A stretch of 64,000 bases of DNA, from assembly GCF_019443105.1 (NCBI RefSeq), contig NZ_JAHZIJ010000010.1, forward strand, positions 1 through 64,000, read 5' to 3'. The notes below the pieces were generated by a model that searched no databases, was not told the origin of the DNA, and saw only the letters and a list, made by a program, of their open reading frames with translations. A program made the position numbers and the translations under genes. Of this stretch, positions 53,786 to 62,937 are shown one piece after another (the first letter of the stretch is position 1; each line of letters begins with the position of its first letter). The stretch is from Paenibacillus oenotherae (GTDB lineage Bacteria; Bacillota; Bacilli; Paenibacillales; Paenibacillaceae).

Positions 53786-56700
53786 TTATTTGCCCTCAAG
53801 TACCCTCACCATTGGAACAAGCACACTGCACACATGCGCAGATGCAGAGAGAATCGCGGCTTCATCGCGTGAATCCTCCGATGCCTTCAGCAGGATTTCC
53901 AGCTCATCTGCCGCCGCAGCAAGCTCTGCAGCCGACAAGTTGCTGGCCACTCCCTTCAGTGTATGCGTTAGCCGCCTCGCCAACTGATAGTCGCCGTCCG
54001 CAAGCGCCTGCTGAAGCTGGACATCGAATCCCCTGTAATCACGAACAAACAGCTTCAGCATATGGTTCAATATATCCCGTTTACCGTTGACTCTCTCAAG
54101 GGCGGCAGCAATATCAAGCCCCGATACCGCTAGCGGGAACCCTTCCTCATGCGCAAGCAATGGCTTATACGCAGCTCTTGCAGCCTGTGTTTCTTTATCC
54201 GTTCCGGGACGGCGCTCTCCGCCGGCACTCAGCCACCTCGTGATGACTTGAAGCATGCGTTCCGGCTGAATCGGCTTGGTCAAGACATCATTCATGCCCA
54301 GTTGGATGTACCTGTCATGGTCTTCCCGGATAATATTGGCGGTTAGCGCAACAATGGGCAGACGGTCATATTTGGAATCCATGCGAATGATCCGCGCCGC
54401 CTCATCCCCATCCATCTCCGGCATATGAATATCCATCAGGATCAAGTCCCAATGGTTCTGCTCCAGCTTGCGGAGCGCCTCTGCTCCCGTCTCTGCGACG
54501 TCAACGGAATAGCCCCATTCGCGCAGATGCTCCACAGCAACAAGCTGATTGATCTTGTTGTCTTCGGCAAGGAGGATATTGCCTCTCCGCTGCTTCAGAG
54601 GCTCCGCTGCAACAGAAGCTTCCCTTGCAGAAGCCCCTTGATTCCCGGATGGGCTCTCCAATGTCGCGAGCATCGCCTGGTGCAGGCTGATCCGTTCGAT
54701 CGGCTTCACGAGGATAGCATCCGGCCGTTGGGACTCCGGCAGCTTGAGCAGCTCTTCGCGTCCATAAGCAGTCGTCATCGCTATGGTGCGGATGCCAACC
54801 GCCTTCGCTGTCTCATGATAGTCCTGCCACGTCTCCTCGCCGAACATATCCTTCATTTCGAAGTCCAGCAGCACCGCATCCGGCAGGGCGCCAATTCCTA
54901 CCCGGGTAAGGCGCTCATGCGAATTTTTCCAGGAGGAGAAGACGAATGGCGACAACCCCATATCCTCCAGCTCTGCACATAGAAACTCCGACATTCTGGC
55001 ATAATCCTCGACAACCCAGATTGCCAGTCCTTCCTCAAGTCCAATAGCGTAACGGCTCTCCGGAGCAGGAGAAGCAATCGCGAACCGCAGAGTGAACGTG
55101 AATCTGCTGCCTACGCCTGACCTGCTCTCCACTCCGATGGTGCCTCCCATCATCTCGACAAGGCTCTTCACGATGACAAGTCCCAGACCGGTTCCGCCAT
55201 ACTTCCGGCTCGTCTCGATGCCAACCTGCGTAAACGGCTTGAACAGCTTGTCCAGCTGCTCATCCGTCATGCCGATGCCTGTATCCTCCACCGTAAACTG
55301 AATGCCAATAGAATCTGCCGCATCCTCGTCTATGAATTCAAGCTTCATCTCAACATGACCGCGTTCCGTAAATTTGATTGCATTCACGCACAGGTTGAGC
55401 AGCACCTGCTCCAGGCGCAGCGGATCTCCGATAAGCGCCGCAGGCAGCTTGCTCGGCGTTTCGACAATGAATTCGAACTGCTCCTTGCCTCCAACGAATA
55501 CACCCAGCAGGTTAGCCAGCTTGTGCATAAGCTGCTCGGGATCGAAGGCGACCTCATTCAGTTCAATTCTTCCTGCCTCAACCTTGGAGAAATCCAGAAT
55601 ATCGTTAATAATGCCGAGCAGCGCCTCCGATGAGGCTCTGGTCTTGTCCAGATAATCCTGCTGCAAATCGGTCAGCCCTGTCTTCTGAAGAAGGCCCGTC
55701 AAGCCAATAATGCCCGCCAGCGGGGTTCGAATCTCATGGCTCATTCTGGCCAGAAACCGGCTCTTCGCCATGTTCGCATCATCCGCAGCCCGCTTCGCCT
55801 GCACGAGCTCGGACTGCACTCTCTTCTGCTCCGTAATGTCGCGGGCAATACAGGAGTAGAAGGTCTCTCCTGTGAGCTCATCACGATGCGCCACTAATAT
55901 TTTGGATACATGCACGACATCGCCCTGCACCGTCCTGAGCAGCGCTTCGCTCTCCTGATAGCCCTGCTTCTTGGCCCCGGCAATCCCGTCCAGCAGTTCG
56001 CTGATCGTCTGCCTCGACACCAGTTCGTTCGGGCTGTCCGCCGACGATTGATCGATGCCCAGAAGCTTGCGCCCTGCCGGATTCAAGTACCATAGATGCC
56101 CTTGCTCATCAAAGGAGGCAATCAAGTCCAGCGCAGCCTCCATCACTTCCAGCTGCTGGTTGCGGGTCTTCTCCGCCTGCTTCTGCTCGGTGATGTCCCG
56201 CGCGATCCCTGCAACGCCAATGAACCGCCCTTCATGATCACGGATACCGTTGGAGCTGTGCGCAACCGGAAATCGCGAGCCATCCTTGCGGACATACATC
56301 CACTCCCGCTCATAGGAGAACCGCTCGCCCCGCAGCTCCTGGAACACAGACTCGTCCGGAGCAACCTCGCGCCCCAACCTTGCGCTGAGACGGGCAGCTT
56401 CCGCCTTCATATCGTCCGGATCTATGAACAGAAGCCCTGTCGCCTTGTGCACGACCTCCTCAGACTTGTAGCCAAGCATCCTCTCTGCCGCCTTGCTGAA
56501 ATAAGTAACGCGGTACTTGTCATCGAGAACAATGAACGCATATTGATTCTGATTGATGATCGCCTCCAGCCTGCCGAACATATCCCGCAGATGAAGCTTC
56601 ATCATATTGACGGAATGAGACAGCTGCGAGATCTCATCTCCGCCTTCCTCCGATACCGAATTAACGTCAAAATCTCCCGCAGATGCTGCTTCGGTGACAC

Positions 56701-57631
56701 TCAATACCCGTTTGATCCGTATCACTAATCTGTCCGTCAACATATAAAGAAGCAGAATGATAATCGCTTCCGCCACTAATATGGATATTGCTGTCCGCCA
56801 TAGCAGCGCATACAGCGGCTGCTCGATCTCCTTCAGCGGAACATGGAGCGCAATATGCCAGCTTGTGCCCGCCACCTTCGCATAGAAGACAAGGGAACGG
56901 CCTGATGCATTGTCCAGTCTGCTGTATCCATGGAGCTCCGACAGCATCTTCGGGGCCACTTCCTTGAATGGCAGCTCCGGAGACAGAATCGAGGCGTCCT
57001 TCCTCTCCTTGTCGCTTGGATGCTCGGCAATCGTTCCGTCCTCTGTAAATACGAAGACCTGATCCGATTCGCCGACATGAAAGCTCAAATATTGCCTGTA
57101 CAGCTTCTTAGTCGATATCGCCGCATCGACAATGCCGATTACTTGCCTTGAGCTGCTGTATACAGGCACTTGAATAACAAATATATTGTCATTGGTAAAC
57201 TTGCTTATGAACGGGTCGGTAATGACAGTCTTGCCGGATACCGCTTCGCGAAACCAGTGCTGCTCTCCGATCTGAATGATTTTACCAGTGCTCAGCCTCG
57301 TCCGTCCGTCCAAATCCGCAAAGCCGATCGTAAAAAATTCCGAGCCCTTCCTCAATGTCTCCGTGCGAAAATAAAGCTCCCGTTCGTATTCGCTCCCCGA
57401 ACGAACCTGATCCGTACGGCTCATTACCTCTACCTCGGCACGTCTGGCATCAATCCATGCCGATAGATTGCTGGCATTGTTCTGTACTTTGGTATACGCA
57501 TTATTGATCAGAGCTTCCATAATGGTTGTTCTGGCCGTCTGATAATTGCCGATACCGACAATCGATAGCGGAATGAACGTAATCAGCACAGCGAGCACAA
57601 GCACCTTTGTACGAAGCGACATTGTTCTCAA
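53786..57631 (-). CDS. Hybrid sensor histidine kinase (dCache-HAMP-PAS-PAS-HisKA-ATPase-REC-REC-Hpt)
   Basis: The 1281-residue protein has a first membrane helix (9-28), a dCache sensor (35-275), a second helix (280-298), HAMP (300-352), two PAS domains (358-482; 492-602), HisKA with His632 in FLARMSHEIRTPLAGIIG, an ATPase domain (about 740-860; DTGIGM, GGTGLGLVIVKSL), two receivers (VLLDFEM and LILMDIHMPEMDG hold the Asp residues) and an Hpt domain with THTLKGVASNLSA. It is a whole phosphorelay in one chain. TTG 57631 lies six bases after GGGGGA; ATG 57622 is the alternative. Confidence 0.9.
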   Translation of the reverse strand: MRTMSLRTKVLVLAVLITFIPLSIVGIGNYQTARTTIMEALINNAYTKVQNNASNLSAWIDARRAEVEVMSRTDQVRSGSEYERELYFRTETLRKGSEFFTIGFADLDGRTRLSTGKIIQIGEQHWFREAVSGKTVITDPFISKFTNDNIFVIQVPVYSSSRQVIGIVDAAISTKKLYRQYLSFHVGESDQVFVFTEDGTIAEHPSDKERKDASILSPELPFKEVAPKMLSELHGYSRLDNASGRSLVFYAKVAGTSWHIALHVPLKEIEQPLYALLWRTAISILVAEAIIILLLYMLTDRLVIRIKRVLSVTEAASAGDFDVNSVSEEGGDEISQLSHSVNMMKLHLRDMFGRLEAIINQNQYAFIVLDDKYRVTYFSKAAERMLGYKSEEVVHKATGLLFIDPDDMKAEAARLSARLGREVAPDESVFQELRGERFSYEREWMYVRKDGSRFPVAHSSNGIRDHEGRFIGVAGIARDITEQKQAEKTRNQQLEVMEAALDLIASFDEQGHLWYLNPAGRKLLGIDQSSADSPNELVSRQTISELLDGIAGAKKQGYQESEALLRTVQGDVVHVSKILVAHRDELTGETFYSCIARDITEQKRVQSELVQAKRAADDANMAKSRFLARMSHEIRTPLAGIIGLTGLLQKTGLTDLQQDYLDKTRASSEALLGIINDILDFSKVEAGRIELNEVAFDPEQLMHKLANLLGVFVGGKEQFEFIVETPSKLPAALIGDPLRLEQVLLNLCVNAIKFTERGHVEMKLEFIDEDAADSIGIQFTVEDTGIGMTDEQLDKLFKPFTQVGIETSRKYGGTGLGLVIVKSLVEMMGGTIGVESRSGVGSRFTFTLRFAIASPAPESRYAIGLEEGLAIWVVEDYARMSEFLCAELEDMGLSPFVFSSWKNSHERLTRVGIGALPDAVLLDFEMKDMFGEETWQDYHETAKAVGIRTIAMTTAYGREELLKLPESQRPDAILVKPIERISLHQAMLATLESPSGNQGASAREASVAAEPLKQRRGNILLAEDNKINQLVAVEHLREWGYSVDVAETGAEALRKLEQNHWDLILMDIHMPEMDGDEAARIIRMDSKYDRLPIVALTANIIREDHDRYIQLGMNDVLTKPIQPERMLQVITRWLSAGGERRPGTDKETQAARAAYKPLLAHEEGFPLAVSGLDIAAALERVNGKRDILNHMLKLFVRDYRGFDVQLQQALADGDYQLARRLTHTLKGVASNLSAAELAAAADELEILLKASEDSRDEAAILSASAHVCSVLVPMVRVLEGK

Positions 57632-57690
57632 GCGACTTCCCCCTAGGCATTGGTACCTTTGGGACTATTATACCTTCTGTTTTTGGCGCT

Positions 57691-57924
57691 TCATAGAGGC
57701 TGTGCCGATAATAGCATACGCCGAATATAGTAATGCTTGGAGCAGAATCCCTTGCTGATCGTAGGCCGATCACATTTGACCCATTGGCATTTGTCGGGAT
57801 AAAGCGATTGGCGGACCTTTATAATGGAGGGATCCCCGTGCCTGCGCCAGCGTTGATGATGCATCGAGCACATTCCCTTCGCTTTTACCGGCTTATTGCA
57901 GCCGTCCATGCTACATTCGTTCAT
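57691..57924 (-). CDS. Small protein with two C-x4-C-x9-C-x2-H motifs
   Basis: The 77-residue product has two copies of one motif: CSMDGCNKPVKAKGMCSMHH (residues 4-23) and CQWVKCDRPTISKGFCSKHY (about 46-65). Both fit a zinc-binding treble-clef or HNH-associated finger. Such proteins occur in phages and in Bacilli next to HNH genes; here none is near. AAAGGAAG precedes ATG 57924. Confidence 0.65.
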   Translation of the reverse strand: MNECSMDGCNKPVKAKGMCSMHHQRWRRHGDPSIIKVRQSLYPDKCQWVKCDRPTISKGFCSKHYYIRRMLLSAQPL

Positions 57925-58194
57925 GATCAAGCTTCCTTTCTTCGTAGAGACGAAAATCGTCATGTCCTGTCTACCATTATGAGAGATAGCCGCCGCATAA
58001 TAAAGAACTGTAAGAGCTCTACAGACGAGCCTGGCCCTGGCTTAGAGTCCTTAATCGTCCTTAACAACCATTTCATGCAGGCAAGTTTAAATTATTAACC
58101 AGTTGATAATATCCGCCGCCTTTTTTATACTTTTAAGAGACATAGGCATAGAGGCAGACATCAAGAGAAAGACACGTTGAGGAGCAGGTTTAGT

Positions 58195-59076
58195 ATGACA
58201 GTATTCGATTCCATCTTCCAAATCATTAAAGCCCCGATGGCCATTATGCAGAGCTGCGGCAATGAGCTCCGGTTCCAGTGCGCCAATCCGGCATTTACTA
58301 AACTGGTCGGCTGCTCGGAGACAGAGCTGAGAAGCAAGCCGCCCCACCAATTATTCACAGCATGGAATGAGGGCATCTGCTACAAGGAGCAGGGAACTAC
58401 CTCTTGCCTTCTGAACCAGAATCTGTCCAGCCGACAAATTCAATTGCGATTGACCTGGCAGAGCATTGAGGATGCCGAGCAGCCTTCGCATCTGCTAGTT
58501 GCTGAGGATATTTCGGCCAAAGCATGGATCACAATGATGAGCCAATCGCAGAATGTGATGATATCAGGGGTTACAAATTCCGACTTCATTATTCATCAGG
58601 TCGATCAGAACTATCCACTGCCTATGATTAGCGGAGATATCGTCGTGGAACGGCAGTCTGCTTTCTCATTCGTTGAGGAGAGCGAGAAGGAACGCATCAT
58701 GCAGACGATCGGACGGGCAGTCGAGCAGAAACAAGCCGAGAGCCTGATCGTGCAGACGAATAGAATTGCCGATGTGTGCCAGCTTGAAGTTCACGTCACC
58801 ATCTGCCCCTTCTTCAATGGAGACGGCAGCCTGGAGCAGTACGGGTTCGTCGTTAGCGATCTGCGGCCCATTCCAGACAAGAACGATCCCTCCGTCACCC
58901 TTAAAATACTGATGGCCAGACATAACATATCCACACAACAGCTATCGGAAGTAACCGGTATATCGCAGCAGACCATCTCCAAGCTGCGCAACGGCAAAAT
59001 ACGCAAGCCCCAGCGCCTGACCGCAGAGCTTATTGCAGCCGAGCTGCTTGTGGCTCCGCAACAAATCTGGCCCTAA
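58195..59076 (+). CDS. PAS-like sensor with C-terminal XRE-type helix-turn-helix
   Basis: The 293-residue soluble protein has an N-terminal PAS-like domain (IIKAPMAIMQSCGNELRFQCANPAFTKLVG), a second weaker one (about 115-225, ending in GSLEQYGFVVSDLRPI) and a C-terminal HTH of the Xre/Cro kind (MARHNISTQQLSEVTGISQQTISKLRNGKIRKP). It is likely a DNA-binding regulator that senses a small ligand or redox state; this domain order is uncommon. GAGGAG ten bases before ATG 58195. Confidence 0.7.
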   Translation: MTVFDSIFQIIKAPMAIMQSCGNELRFQCANPAFTKLVGCSETELRSKPPHQLFTAWNEGICYKEQGTTSCLLNQNLSSRQIQLRLTWQSIEDAEQPSHLLVAEDISAKAWITMMSQSQNVMISGVTNSDFIIHQVDQNYPLPMISGDIVVERQSAFSFVEESEKERIMQTIGRAVEQKQAESLIVQTNRIADVCQLEVHVTICPFFNGDGSLEQYGFVVSDLRPIPDKNDPSVTLKILMARHNISTQQLSEVTGISQQTISKLRNGKIRKPQRLTAELIAAELLVAPQQIWP

Positions 59077-59079
59077 ACG

Positions 59080-59130
59080 AAAAACACCTCCAAACCACGC
59101 TGTTGAAGCGCAGGATTGGAGGTGTTTTTG
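59080..59130. terminator. Bidirectional terminator
   Basis: AAACACCTCCAA and TTGGAGGTGTTT arms around a 20-base loop with A-run before and T-run after, so it can stop both the PAS-HTH and the HD-GYP transcripts. Confidence 0.8.
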
Positions 59131-59174
59131 TGAAAACGTTTGAATTCGGCTTACAGATCAACGCGATTAGACGG

Positions 59175-60629
59175 TTATTGGGCCGCTTCTTGTACATGAA
59201 CGAGCCGCAGTCCCCTATCGCTGGCAGCCATCTCGTGGAAGAACTCCGGATTCTCCTGCGCAAGCCGTATCCAGGCTGCCACACAGGCAGGATCAAAGTG
59301 CGAGCCCTGCTCACGCTCAATGATGGCCATTGCCTCGTCATGCGACATCGCTTTGCGATAAGAGCGCGATGAGGTCAGAGCATCATAGACATCCGCGATG
59401 GCCGTAATTCTGGCCAGAAGCGGAATATGCTCGCCGGCGATCCGATCCGGATAGCCGCTGCCATCCCACTTCTCATGATGCGACCGGATGACAGACAGCT
59501 CATCATGAAGAAATCCAAGACGCTTGCACATGTCATAGCCCGATACAGGATGCATCTCGATCACGAACCGTTCCTCATGCGTCAGCTTGCCCGGCTTATT
59601 CAGGATCGAATCCGGCACCTTAAGCTTGCCGACATCATGCACGACGCCACCTTGCGCGATTGCGCGAAGCTGGTCGCTCGTAAGTCCCATCTCCTCTGCC
59701 AGACGCAGCGCATACAGCGCCACCCTCATGTTATGGCCCGCCGTATAGGCATCACGAACCTCGGTCGCCATTATGAGCGCCCTGACGCTGGGCGTCATGC
59801 ACGCCTCCAGCCAAGCCCGCGGATCAGATTGAAACAGCACCTTCAGCGATGAGCTGAACGAGCCGCGCGAGAAATATTGCTGGATTAAACCGCCCAGCAT
59901 CATAATCATAGAGCCCAGCAGCAGCATATGGTACAGCCACCAGCTCAGCTGCCATATCGTGCCTGCCACCATAATATACTGTGAGGCCAGCAGCCACCCC
60001 AGACTATACACAATTGCACCCTGCAGCGGGAACCGGGCAGCCTGGTAGGACTGCCAATAACGGTACATCGTCCATAAGCAGGCCGCAGCCGTCAAGCCTG
60101 AGGCGATCCAAATATAAGGCTCATCCAGCAGCGGCACAACATTCATAAGCTCCGGATAACTCATTGAGAGCACGCCAACAACAACAAGCAGCAGCAGCCA
60201 GCATGGAATAAGCCATGCCCGCCATTGAGCCAGCAGCCGTATGATGGGGTTATCCGGTGATACCGCAGACAGAAACAGCCACATGACTGCAAGCATGATG
60301 CTGATCTGGGCTGCTGCGCCCGCTATGCCTGTATGCTCCATCAGAAATCCCGGCGTCGATAAGCCGTGAAGGACGAAGATGCCCGCCAACGACACATAGG
60401 ACAAGGACAAGAAGCCGACCTTCAAATTGCGCAAACGTTGTCCCGCAATGCCGACAGCAACCGCCAGGATCAAGGCAAGGCCGGAAATTGCACTGACCAT
60501 GTAGAAATGTCCGGTGGGCGAATGCACAGTAATATCGGCGGTCTGCGATGTGCGAAGCCATTCAAAGACTCCGATCGGCAGCACCATCGATGCTAAAGGC
60601 CCAATAATAGACCTTCCTCTTCCACGCAT
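59175..60629 (-). CDS. Membrane HD-GYP phosphodiesterase
   Basis: The 484-residue product has about eight membrane helices (to residue 250) and a C-terminal HD-GYP domain: AGHNMRVALYALRLAEEMGL, GGVVHDVGKLKVPDSILNKPG, MHPVSGYDMC, SHHEKWDGSGYPDRIAGEHI, ARITAIADVYDALTSSRSYR. Both the HD pair and GYP are kept, so it should degrade c-di-GMP or a related dinucleotide. AGGAGG stands before ATG 60629. Confidence 0.88.
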   Translation of the reverse strand: MRGRGRSIIGPLASMVLPIGVFEWLRTSQTADITVHSPTGHFYMVSAISGLALILAVAVGIAGQRLRNLKVGFLSLSYVSLAGIFVLHGLSTPGFLMEHTGIAGAAAQISIMLAVMWLFLSAVSPDNPIIRLLAQWRAWLIPCWLLLLVVVGVLSMSYPELMNVVPLLDEPYIWIASGLTAAACLWTMYRYWQSYQAARFPLQGAIVYSLGWLLASQYIMVAGTIWQLSWWLYHMLLLGSMIMMLGGLIQQYFSRGSFSSSLKVLFQSDPRAWLEACMTPSVRALIMATEVRDAYTAGHNMRVALYALRLAEEMGLTSDQLRAIAQGGVVHDVGKLKVPDSILNKPGKLTHEERFVIEMHPVSGYDMCKRLGFLHDELSVIRSHHEKWDGSGYPDRIAGEHIPLLARITAIADVYDALTSSRSYRKAMSHDEAMAIIEREQGSHFDPACVAAWIRLAQENPEFFHEMAASDRGLRLVHVQEAAQ

Positions 60630-60888
60630 GGAAGTTCCTCCTGTTCAAAACAATGATGACTGACCGATTGTACATAGACTTGTTTTTACAGCAACCCCAG
60701 GCTTCCTGACAAGATCGATTGAAGCTGTGATGAGGAAGACTAAGAGGCAGCGGCCAGCAATCTGGATTCTAGCAATTATTTGTGGAAGTAATGAACCGAA
60801 AATGCCGACATGTATAAATCTTCTTTCTTCGACAATATCGGTTATTTGATCATATTTATTTAGTGCTGCTGTCATGCGGATTGAATAA

Positions 60889-60918
60889 TTGCGTAAATTA
60901 TTATCCATTTATTATAAT
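60889..60918 (+). promoter_or_regulatory. Promoter of the AT-rich small-ORF locus
   Basis: TTGCGT (60889-60894), 18-bp spacer, TATAAT (60913-60918), then the repeated ribosome-like string TAGGAGAGGC twice (60940-60960). Confidence 0.5.
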
Positions 60919-60965
60919 AAAAAGGATTTTAGCCTAATATAGGAGAGGCGTAGGAGAGGCATGAA

Positions 60966-61058
60966 ATGAAAAACCAAAACATCTTTTTGGAAATGCGGGA
61001 ACGCTTTTTTAAATTCTGGCGTCTTCATAGTGTAGTCCATTTTTTACCTAAAAAGTAG
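60966..61058 (+). CDS. 30-residue peptide gene, hypothetical
   Basis: ATG 60966 follows AGGAGAGG by about six bases and opens a 30-codon frame (MKNQNIFLEMRERFFKFWRL ... PKK). The product is amphipathic and basic. It ends five bases before the start of the next small frame, so the two may be coupled or may be one gene broken by a frameshift. Confidence 0.4.
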   Translation: MKNQNIFLEMRERFFKFWRLHSVVHFLPKK

Positions 61059-61062
61059 CTAC

Positions 61063-61260
61063 GTGAATCCAATGTCCGATAACAGCGTTTGGTATGAACT
61101 CCATAATTCGAGTGGAATTTATAAAGAAGAAGACGCAACAGATGGTTTTAGTGGAATCCTGTTCACAGACTCAGTCCCAACGGCGGATTATCATCTTGAC
61201 CTTAACCCGGATGGACCTAATTATACCGGCGTTGTTGCAAATGGCAAGGCAAAGAACTAA
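61063..61260 (+). CDS. Small hypothetical protein (65 aa)
   Basis: A frame from GTG 61063 (or ATG 61072) with an acidic, protein-like product (SDNSVWYELHNSSGIYKEED ... GVVANGKAKN). It has no ribosome site of its own but starts right after the 30-codon frame. It is followed by a hairpin (61277-61317). It may be the mature part of a secreted peptide or the tail of a larger, broken gene. Confidence 0.4.
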   Translation: MNPMSDNSVWYELHNSSGIYKEEDATDGFSGILFTDSVPTADYHLDLNPDGPNYTGVVANGKAKN

Positions 61261-61276
61261 TCGTTATCGATCACAG

Positions 61277-61317
61277 TGTAGAGGTAGAGGACAGCTTGTC
61301 CTCGCCCTCTACACTTC
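61277..61317 (+). terminator. Hairpin after the small ORFs
   Basis: GTGTAGAGG/CCTCTACAC with inner AGGAC/GTCCT, followed by a T-rich stretch. Confidence 0.6.
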
Positions 61318-61430
61318 TTACTTCATTATTCTAGCGGGATGTGACAAGGTTGAAAATAATTGAATCTCTCAAGATCGAGTTGATCTTATTTCATGGCTCT
61401 TTTCGTAAATATTGTTGCTAAGAGGAGTGG

Positions 61431-61907
61431 TTATCGAACTACCCCTCCGTTGTAGTGCAACTCATATACCTTTTGACCGTCTAAAAGAATTATTTCCTTC
61501 CCATAAAAGCAGTCAAGAGTACCTTCGTACTCATTTTTGAAAAGGTAATTGTCCGATTCAAAATGGTTTGGACCACGATATATTGACTTTGTATCTACCA
61601 ACCTTAACGCTTGTCGAAGGAAACTATAAATCGGACCAATGATATCCCAATTTGCGTTCGGAATAATGACACCGCCTGAATAGACCATTGACCAAATTGG
61701 ACGATTCTCGAATTCAACCGTTTCTTGTCCAATAAAGAAAGCCGAACCAAAGTAAATATCCCGATAAAAGTAATCACCACTGCGGTATTCCAGTTGTTTT
61801 GAACCGTTTAGTAAAGGTTGAACCGATGCATCATCACCCTGGGATGCGTAAGTGCTTCTTTTGGCTTCTACAAGGAAGTTGATAAGATGCTCGTGATTAA
61901 TAGACAT
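61431..61907 (-). CDS. DUF5680-domain protein, passenger gene of the IS
   Basis: The 158-residue product (MSINHEHLINFLVEAKRSTY; LEYRSGDYFYRDIYFGSAFFIGQE; PIWSMVYSGGVI; YRGPNHFESDNY) matches DUF5680, a small domain of unknown function often fused to or found near Xre regulators. GGAGGG lies six bases before ATG 61907, and the start is 13 bp after the transposase stop, so both are probably one transcript. It lies wholly between the IS ends. Confidence 0.82.
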   Translation of the reverse strand: MSINHEHLINFLVEAKRSTYASQGDDASVQPLLNGSKQLEYRSGDYFYRDIYFGSAFFIGQETVEFENRPIWSMVYSGGVIIPNANWDIIGPIYSFLRQALRLVDTKSIYRGPNHFESDNYLFKNEYEGTLDCFYGKEIILLDGQKVYELHYNGGVVR

Positions 61908-61920
61908 ATGAAACCCTCCA

Positions 61921-62937
61921 TTACGATGCACTTCTAATAACTTGAACAGATGTGAAGTTTGCTTTCTTGCAAGCATCTAAAACCATATTCCGCTTACAAA
62001 GTTGCTTTTCAAGGTTCTTTTGCAATTCCAAGAAACGGAACCACATTAAGTAGTTGTCCATGTACTTTGTAGCAACTCCATTGAACCGCTCCATCCACTT
62101 TTTTAAACGTCGGTGATATGCGTTAACGTGCTGGATGTGGTAAACGCCTTTCTTTACATATTCACCCTTGTTGGAGTTGATAATTTCGTGAGAGATGCCT
62201 TTTTTCTTAGCAAATGACTTGTAGTTTGTAGCAGAATCGGTACATAGCACGATTTCTTTATCAAGGCATTCGCCTAATGTTTGGTCAATTTCGTTTGCGG
62301 TGATACGCCCACGCCCTGCCACTTTTGTGATAATGCTTCCATTACGGTCATATGCAACCACAACGCTAATTTGTTCATTGCTAATGCCACGTTTTTTGGC
62401 AACGCCACCACGTTTCCTTGGCTTACGATGAACAATATACTTCTTCCCTTTATCACTCTCTAAGAAGTAGGTTTCATCACTTTCAATGATTCCACGCAGA
62501 GTTGTAAAGCCGAGTGAACGTAAAGCGCACAAAACTTTATGTCTCCAGTAGAAAGCTGTAGATACGTGAATATTCAACTCTTCTGCGATTTTGGGCAGAC
62601 TGACACCTTCAACCATTAACTGAAAGTATTTAAGCCATTTGTGGGGGTGGTGTGTTCCCGAAAGCGGGCTTGCTGTCATGTCGTTAAATGATTTTCCGCA
62701 ATCTTTGCATAAGTAACGCTGACGAGAACGATACTTACCGTTGCGTTTAATAGCGATGCTGCCACAGTGAACACAAGCCAAGCCTCTGCTGAAACGAACT
62801 TCTCTTATGTCGCCAACCATGTTGGCAATATCCTCTTTTGGTTCAGGAAAGAGAGTATCTTGTATGGCTTGGAATAATTGAAGTTGTTCAGCTTTCGGCA
62901 AATCACTAAAATCACCATAAACAGAACGCCAGTCCAT
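61921..62937 (-). CDS. IS1595-family transposase
   Basis: The 338-residue product has an N-terminal zinc ribbon (CVHCGSIAIKRNG...YLCKDCGKSFND), the region TASPLSGTHHPHKWLKYFQLMVEGVSL and the ISXO2-like DDE core: GIIESDETYFL, IVLCTDSATNYKSFAKKK, HIQHVNAYHRRLKKWMERFNGVATKYMDNYLMWF. This is the IS1595 signature, with Asn-His-type third motif. No frameshift is seen. Less GC-rich than the host genes. Confidence 0.92.
   Translation of the reverse strand: MDWRSVYGDFSDLPKAEQLQLFQAIQDTLFPEPKEDIANMVGDIREVRFSRGLACVHCGSIAIKRNGKYRSRQRYLCKDCGKSFNDMTASPLSGTHHPHKWLKYFQLMVEGVSLPKIAEELNIHVSTAFYWRHKVLCALRSLGFTTLRGIIESDETYFLESDKGKKYIVHRKPRKRGGVAKKRGISNEQISVVVAYDRNGSIITKVAGRGRITANEIDQTLGECLDKEIVLCTDSATNYKSFAKKKGISHEIINSNKGEYVKKGVYHIQHVNAYHRRLKKWMERFNGVATKYMDNYLMWFRFLELQKNLEKQLCKRNMVLDACKKANFTSVQVIRSAS

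Noticed and set aside
60645-60908. 87-codon frame on the minus strand
   Set aside because: No ribosome site before ATG 60908, and the promoter for the plus-strand small genes lies across its start.
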